Below, one piece after another: positions 6,508 to 9,568 of a stretch of 9,568 nt of DNA. Location: assembly GCA_948482865.1 (NCBI GenBank), contig CAOMHR010000049.1, positions 1-9,568 on the forward strand. Reading direction: 5' to 3'. The stretch comes from Christensenellaceae bacterium. GTDB taxonomy: Bacteria; Bacillota; Clostridia; Christensenellales; Borkfalkiaceae. The number at the start of each line of letters is the position of its first letter. Within the stretch, counting starts at the first letter, position 1. The notes beneath the pieces are model-generated. The model worked only from the letters and a program-made list of their open reading frames with translations. It was not told the DNA's origin and searched no databases. A program made the translations under genes and the position numbers.

Positions 6508-6562
6508 AGCGCGTTTAAGGCAGACCGTAAAAACAGTACAAACCGTTTAAAAGGAAAAAATT

Positions 6563-7711
6563 ATGGCGGCACAAAATTATTACGAAATTCTCGGGCTTCA
6601 GCGTAACGCCACGCCGGACCAGATTAAATCGGCATACAGAAAACTTGCCAAACAGTACCACCCCGACTTTCACCCCGGCGATAAGGCTGCGGCGGAAAAG
6701 TTCAAAGAAATAAACGAAGCGAACGCCGTCCTTTCCGACGACGCAAAGCGCAAGCAGTACGATTTTGAACTCGACCACCCCGGTATGAGCGGCGGTGCGG
6801 GCGGCAACCCGTTTGCGGGCGGCTTCGGCAATATGGGCGGTTTCGAAGATATAATAAGTTCTATGTTCGGCGGTTCGCCTTTCGGCGGCGGGCAAGCGCA
6901 AAGGGCGGCAAACCCCAAGGGGTCGGATATAGAACACGTTTTGCACCTTTCCTTTCTCGATGCCATTAAGGGCTGTACGAAAGAAGTCGCTTACGTCAGA
7001 AACGAGTCGTGCGCGGCATGCTCCGGCACGGGCGCAAAGGGTGGTACCGCGTTTAAAAAGTGCGCGCGCTGTCAGGGCAGCGGCAGGGTGAAATTCCAGC
7101 AGGACACCATTTTCGGCAGAACCATACAGGTGGGCGCCTGTCCCGATTGCGGCGGCACGGGCAAACAGATTACCGACAAATGCCCCGATTGCAAAGGCAA
7201 GGGCTTTATGCGCAAGGAAACGCGTTTTGCGGTGAATATTCCCGCGGGCGTTGACAAGGACAGCAGTTTAAGAAAGCGCGGCTACGGCAACGCGGCGGGC
7301 AACGGCGGCGAAAGCGGCGATTTGTACGTGTATTTCAGAATAGAGCCGCATAAAATACTCAGAAGGGAAGACAGGGATTTATACGTTACCGTACCCATTT
7401 CGTACAAGACGGCGGTTCTGGGCGGCAAAATTCAGGTGCCCGGCATTGACGATACTTTAGAGCTTTCTATACCAGAATGCACCCCGTCCGGCACAAAGTT
7501 CTGTATACGCGGCAAGGGAGTAAAGACGGTGAACGGCACAGGCAACCTGTACGTCACGGTGGAAATAGACGTGCCGCAAAAACTTTCGCACGACCAGAAG
7601 AAAAAACTTACAGATTACGAAAACAGCGTTCCGCTTAAATCCTGCGATAAAATGCAAAAGTATTCAGGCAGTATTTCGGCGGTATACGGCAAAAAAATCG
7701 ATAAACAGTAA
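6563..7711 (+). CDS. dnaJ: DnaJ, type I Hsp40 co-chaperone
   Basis: DnaJ delivers unfolded proteins to DnaK and stimulates its ATPase. The J domain covers residues 5-70 with the essential HPD at 33-35. A Gly/Phe-rich segment follows (~74-110). The zinc region has all four CxxCxGxG motifs, with Cys pairs at 150/153, 167/170, 193/196 and 207/210, so both zinc sites are intact. The two C-terminal substrate-binding beta domains follow, including GDLYVYFRIEPHKILRR and VPGIDDTLELSIP. The 382-residue length is typical of type I DnaJ. The start has AAGGA 7 bases upstream of the ATG and matches the family's N-terminus. It lies 160 bases after dnaK, with two hairpins between, and is closed by a strong terminator. 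No separate promoter was recognised, so it is probably expressed from the grpE promoter. Confidence 0.97.
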   Translation: MAAQNYYEILGLQRNATPDQIKSAYRKLAKQYHPDFHPGDKAAAEKFKEINEANAVLSDDAKRKQYDFELDHPGMSGGAGGNPFAGGFGNMGGFEDIISSMFGGSPFGGGQAQRAANPKGSDIEHVLHLSFLDAIKGCTKEVAYVRNESCAACSGTGAKGGTAFKKCARCQGSGRVKFQQDTIFGRTIQVGACPDCGGTGKQITDKCPDCKGKGFMRKETRFAVNIPAGVDKDSSLRKRGYGNAAGNGGESGDLYVYFRIEPHKILRREDRDLYVTVPISYKTAVLGGKIQVPGIDDTLELSIPECTPSGTKFCIRGKGVKTVNGTGNLYVTVEIDVPQKLSHDQKKKLTDYENSVPLKSCDKMQKYSGSISAVYGKKIDKQ

Positions 7712-7716
7712 AATCA

Positions 7717-7746
7717 AAGCGGCTTTTATAAAGCCGCTTGTTTTTT
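7717..7746 (+). terminator. Intrinsic terminator of the grpE-dnaK-dnaJ operon
   Basis: AAGCGGCTTT (7717-7726) pairs perfectly with AAAGCCGCTT (7730-7739) around a TAT loop, followed by G and six T (7741-7746). It begins 5 bases after the dnaJ stop. Its last T is also the first base of the first DnaA box. Confidence 0.92.
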
Positions 7747-7952
7747 GTGGATAACCCGCCGCAAAGCGGGTAAAACAGCGCAAAAAAGCTCGGTTATCCA
7801 CTGAAAGTTGTCCACAATTAAGGCTTAAAAAAGTGTGGATATAGGAAAAACCGAAAAATTTATCCACAATTTATCAACAAAGTGATACAAATGCGACAAA
7901 ATACGACCGTTTATAGCAAATTATCTGGCAAAAACGGCGAAAATTATCCACA
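7746..7952. other. Cluster of seven DnaA boxes, candidate oriC or DnaA regulatory site
   Basis: The consensus DnaA box is TTATCCACA. Perfect copies lie at 7746-7754 (minus), 7860-7868 (plus) and 7944-7952 (plus). One-mismatch copies are TTATCCACT 7794-7802 (plus), TTGTCCACA 7808-7816 (plus), ATATCCACA 7834-7842 (minus) and TTATCAACA 7871-7879 (plus). Seven 9-mers in 207 bp, in both orientations and followed by an AT tract, is the classical plan of a bacterial origin. Against this, dnaA and dnaN are not in the window, and the dnaK operon would run towards the origin. Alternatives are a DnaA-titrating site or DnaA control of a neighbouring gene. I am sure of the boxes; the origin role is an inference, perhaps even odds. 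Confidence 0.8.
7747..7801. repeat. Inverted repeat made by the first two DnaA boxes, with an inner GC hairpin
   Basis: GTGGATAACC (7747-7756) and GGTTATCCAC (7792-7801) are perfect 10-base inverted copies 35 bases apart. Between them ACCCGC (7754-7759) and GCGGGT (7766-7771) form a second small stem. The symmetry places two DnaA boxes head-to-head around a GC-rich element. Confidence 0.75.
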
Positions 7953-7957
7953 CAGGC

Positions 7958-7981
7958 AAAAAGTATATAAAATATATTATA
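7958..7981. other. AT tract next to the last DnaA box, candidate unwinding element
   Basis: Of 24 bases, 23 are A or T, starting 6 bases after the perfect DnaA box at 7944-7952. That is where a DNA unwinding element would be expected in an origin. I saw no clear run of DnaA-trio repeats, so the assignment is weak. Confidence 0.4.
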
Positions 7982-7994
7982 CGCTGCAAAACAG

Positions 7995-8024
7995 TTGACA
8001 ATTACCGTTACAATAATATATAAT
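7995..8024 (+). promoter_or_regulatory. Consensus sigma-A promoter of the MATE gene
   Basis: TTGACA (7995-8000) and TATAAT (8019-8024) are both perfect and lie 18 bases apart. The start point would be near 8031, giving a leader of about 105 bases before the MATE start codon. This is the strongest promoter in the window, which fits control by termination in the leader. Confidence 0.88.
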
Positions 8025-8043
8025 GCCGAAAACTATAAAATAA

Positions 8044-8133
8044 GGTCGTCGGAGGACTTGCTGCCGCAGCGGCAATAGTCGAAAAGACGTCGGGTGCGCC
8101 CGGTTATTCAATTAACCGAAGCGCGATTTTTTT
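8044..8133 (+). promoter_or_regulatory. Structured leader, candidate guanidine-IV (mepA motif) riboswitch with terminator
   Basis: Outer stem CGTC/GACG (8047-8050/8086-8089) encloses an internal loop GGAG/GAAAA. Then comes GACT/AGTC (8055-8058/8077-8080), a two-base bulge (8075-8076) and a 6-bp stem 8059-8064/8069-8074 closed by the loop CGCA (8065-8068). A second hairpin, CGGG/CCCG (8091-8094/8099-8102), has the loop TGCG (8095-8098), exactly complementary to CGCA, so the two loops can kiss. It is mutually exclusive with the terminator at 8095-8133. From memory, guanidine-IV riboswitches occur upstream of MepA-type MATE genes in Clostridia, act through a terminator and allow read-through when guanidine is bound. 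Target, platform and loop pairing agree. I cannot recall the consensus base by base, so the class is an inference. Confidence 0.7.
8095..8133 (+). terminator. Conditional terminator in the MATE leader
   Basis: TGCGC (8095-8099) pairs with GCGCG (8121-8125, one G-U) and CGGTTA (8101-8106) with TAACCG (8113-8118). The loop has 6 bases, with a C/AA internal loop, and the stem is followed by A and seven T (8127-8133). It uses bases of the kissing hairpin at 8091-8102, so only one of the two can form. It ends 3 bases before the start codon. Confidence 0.75.
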
Positions 8134-8136
8134 AAT

Positions 8137-9459
8137 ATGAGAATACAACTTTCGGAACATTTCAATTTCAGGAAACTGCTTTTATTCGTCGCGCCGTCAA
8201 TAGTTATGATGGTGTTTACCAGCGTTTACAGCGTTGTGGACGGGCTTTTCGTTTCAAACGTGGTCGGCTCGGAAGCGGTTGCCGCAATAACAAGAATTTT
8301 TCCCATTATTATAGTGCTTGGTTCGATAGGCTTTATGATAGGCGCGGGCGGCAGTGTGCTCGTTTCAAAAACCATGGGCGAAGGGGACAGAGAAAGGGCA
8401 AATTCGTACTTTTCCTTTCTTGTTTACATAACTCTTGCCATAGGCGTGGTTATAGCTGTGGCGGGGCAGTTTGCCGTGCCGTCTATCGCGCGGCTTTTAG
8501 GCGCAAAGGGCAAAACTTACGAGTATTGCGTACTTTACGGCAGGGTGCTTTTGGGCGCGCAACCGTTTTTTATACTGCAGAACATTTTTCAGTCCTTTTT
8601 TGTGGCGGCTGAAAAACCCACGCTCGGACTTATAGTCACCGCGGCGGCGGGCGTGACGAATATTGTTTTGGACGCGGTGTTAATTATCGGTTTCCGTTTC
8701 GGGCTTGCGGGCGCGGCGGCGGCGACCGCGGCAAGCCAGGTTTTGGGCGGGGTAGTCCCCATTATTTATTTTTCGTTGAAAAACACAAGTCTTTTAAGGC
8801 TTACAAAAACAAAATTTTACGGCAGGGCGCTTTTGAAATCCTGCACCAACGGTTCTTCGGAATTTTTGTCAAACGTGTCCGCCGCTGTTATAACAATGCT
8901 GTACAATTTTCAGGTGGACAAGTTCGCCGGCGACGACGGCGTTGCCGCATACGGCGCGATAGCTTACGTCACTATGATTTTTTATTCGCTTTTTATGGGT
9001 TACACGGTGGGAAGCGCGCCGCTTATTGCCTATAACTACGGCGCGCAGAATAAAGACGAGCTTAAAAATCTCTTCAAAAAAAGCCTGTTGATTCTCGGCG
9101 TTACGGGTATAGCTATGACCGCGCTTTCCGAAGCGCTCGGTTACCCGTTCGTAAAAATGTTCGGCTACACGGACGAACTGTTTGATATGACTTTGCGGGG
9201 ATTCAGAATTTACAGTTGCGTGTTTTTGATAGTGGGTTTCAATATGTTCGGCTCGTCGCTGTTTACAGCGCTGAACAACGGGCTGGTTTCCGCTGTTATT
9301 TCGTCTTTGAGAATAGCCTTTTGCATAACTGCTGTAATGGTCTTTCCGCTCGTTTGGGGGATTGACGGTGTGTGGGCGGCTTCGTCTTTTGCCGAAGTAT
9401 TTGCAATCGCTTCAACTCTTCTTTTCGTGTTCCTTTTCAGAAAAAAATACGGTTATTAA
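8137..9459 (+). CDS. mepA: MATE-family efflux transporter, MepA type
   Basis: A multidrug and toxin extrusion (MATE) pump of the cytoplasmic membrane, expected to export cationic compounds in exchange for Na+ or H+. The 440 residues hold about 12 hydrophobic segments in two homologous halves, the usual family length. The first helix (VAPSIVMMVFTSVYSVVDGLF) carries the conserved acidic residue D35. GAGGSVLVSKTMGEGD (69-84) is the typical loop after helix 2, and GSSEFLSNVSAAV (239-251) opens the second half as in MepA-like proteins. An in-frame stop at 8113-8115 and no other start in between fix the ATG at 8137. There is no Shine-Dalgarno sequence: the seven T of the leader terminator and AAT precede it. 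It has its own promoter and riboswitch-like leader, so export of guanidine or a related cation is a reasonable inference. The name is at family level. Confidence 0.93.
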   Translation: MRIQLSEHFNFRKLLLFVAPSIVMMVFTSVYSVVDGLFVSNVVGSEAVAAITRIFPIIIVLGSIGFMIGAGGSVLVSKTMGEGDRERANSYFSFLVYITLAIGVVIAVAGQFAVPSIARLLGAKGKTYEYCVLYGRVLLGAQPFFILQNIFQSFFVAAEKPTLGLIVTAAAGVTNIVLDAVLIIGFRFGLAGAAAATAASQVLGGVVPIIYFSLKNTSLLRLTKTKFYGRALLKSCTNGSSEFLSNVSAAVITMLYNFQVDKFAGDDGVAAYGAIAYVTMIFYSLFMGYTVGSAPLIAYNYGAQNKDELKNLFKKSLLILGVTGIAMTALSEALGYPFVKMFGYTDELFDMTLRGFRIYSCVFLIVGFNMFGSSLFTALNNGLVSAVISSLRIAFCITAVMVFPLVWGIDGVWAASSFAEVFAIASTLLFVFLFRKKYGY

Positions 9460-9493
9460 TTTAATACTGTTAAACAGCAGGTAAAGAAATTAA

Positions 9494-9526
9494 AAGCGCA
9501 CGGATATTTTGAATATCCGTGCGCTT
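9494..9526. terminator. 15-bp hairpin after the MATE gene, probably bidirectional terminator
   Basis: AAGCGCACGGATATT (9494-9508) pairs perfectly with AATATCCGTGCGCTT (9512-9526) around a 3-base loop. In the plus direction only GTTGT follows. In the minus direction TTTTAATTT follows, so its best polarity is minus, which suits a converging gene from the right as well as the MATE gene. Confidence 0.75.
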
Positions 9527-9537
9527 GTTGTATGCGA

Positions 9538-9568
9538 TTATTTTTTGTATTTTATATATTCTGTAAGT
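9538..9568 (-). CDS. Possible C-terminal tail of a minus-strand gene entering from the right
   Basis: In one minus frame the last bases read LTEYIKYKK followed by TAA at 9540-9538. The stop is 12 bases from the terminator hairpin whose T-tract faces the minus direction, a normal gene-end arrangement. Only nine codons are visible, so a chance reading frame in AT-rich spacer is equally possible. Confidence 0.3.
   Translation of the reverse strand, partial: LTEYIKYKK

Larger units (their letters stand above)
7712..8136. other. Long intergenic region: dnaJ terminator, DnaA-box cluster, MATE promoter and leader RNA
   Basis: This 425-bp gap has no credible protein gene. From left to right it holds the dnaJ terminator (7717-7746), seven DnaA boxes (7746-7952) and an AT tract (7958-7981). 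A consensus promoter (7995-8024) and a structured leader with its own terminator (8044-8133) follow. Each is described separately. Confidence 0.85.

Noticed and set aside
8058..8078. Possible leader peptide TTG-N-TAG (six codons) after GGAGG in the MATE leader
   Set aside because: The GGAGG is only 2 bases from the TTG and both lie within the proposed aptamer stems. The purine run is better explained as part of the RNA structure.
8104..8112. Eighth DnaA box TTATTCAAT
   Set aside because: Two mismatches to the consensus, and the bases belong to the terminator loop of the MATE leader.

Overview
The window looks like a chromosomal segment of a low-to-mid GC Firmicute, most likely an uncultured gut-type member of the Clostridia. 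The evidence is a DnaK that lacks the N-terminal insertion of the Gram-negative type, AAGGAG/GGAGG ribosome-binding sites, lipoproteins with Cys at residue 27-28 instead of an outer-membrane system, and intrinsic terminators with short loops. The genus cannot be fixed from the sequence alone.

Layout. Positions 1-3708 carry three minus-strand genes for secreted lipoproteins. They are a 961-residue thioredoxin-fold lipoprotein with a CGPC site and a very large uncharacterised C-terminal part (823-3708), a 145-residue lipoprotein (195-632), and the start of a third that runs off the left edge (1-170). The last two form an operon with a clear promoter at 664-692. A 340-bp divergent gap (3709-4048) separates them from the plus-strand chaperone operon grpE-dnaK-dnaJ (4049-7711), which ends in a strong terminator (7717-7746). 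This operon has no hrcA beside it and no CIRCE operator that I can see. Two hairpins lie between dnaK and dnaJ.

The 425-bp gap 7712-8136 is the most interesting part. Its left half (7746-7952) holds seven DnaA boxes, three of them perfect TTATCCACA, followed by an AT-only-like tract: a candidate replication origin or DnaA-titration/regulatory site that is not beside dnaA in this window. Its right half has a consensus promoter (TTGACA-N18-TATAAT) and a structured leader. In this leader a bulged hairpin can kiss a second hairpin through complementary 4-nt loops (CGCA/TGCG), and the second hairpin is mutually exclusive with an intrinsic terminator ending right at the start codon of a MepA-type MATE efflux gene (8137-9459). 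The architecture and target gene point to a guanidine-IV (mepA motif) riboswitch.

The right edge has a 15-bp hairpin terminator, possibly shared with the tail of a minus-strand gene that enters from outside the window. Functionally, GrpE, DnaK and DnaJ form one chaperone cycle, and the MATE pump is probably switched on by its leader RNA in response to guanidine. The lipoproteins share an N-terminal beta-rich module and probably work at the cell surface. No tRNA, rRNA, CRISPR array or insertion sequence was seen.
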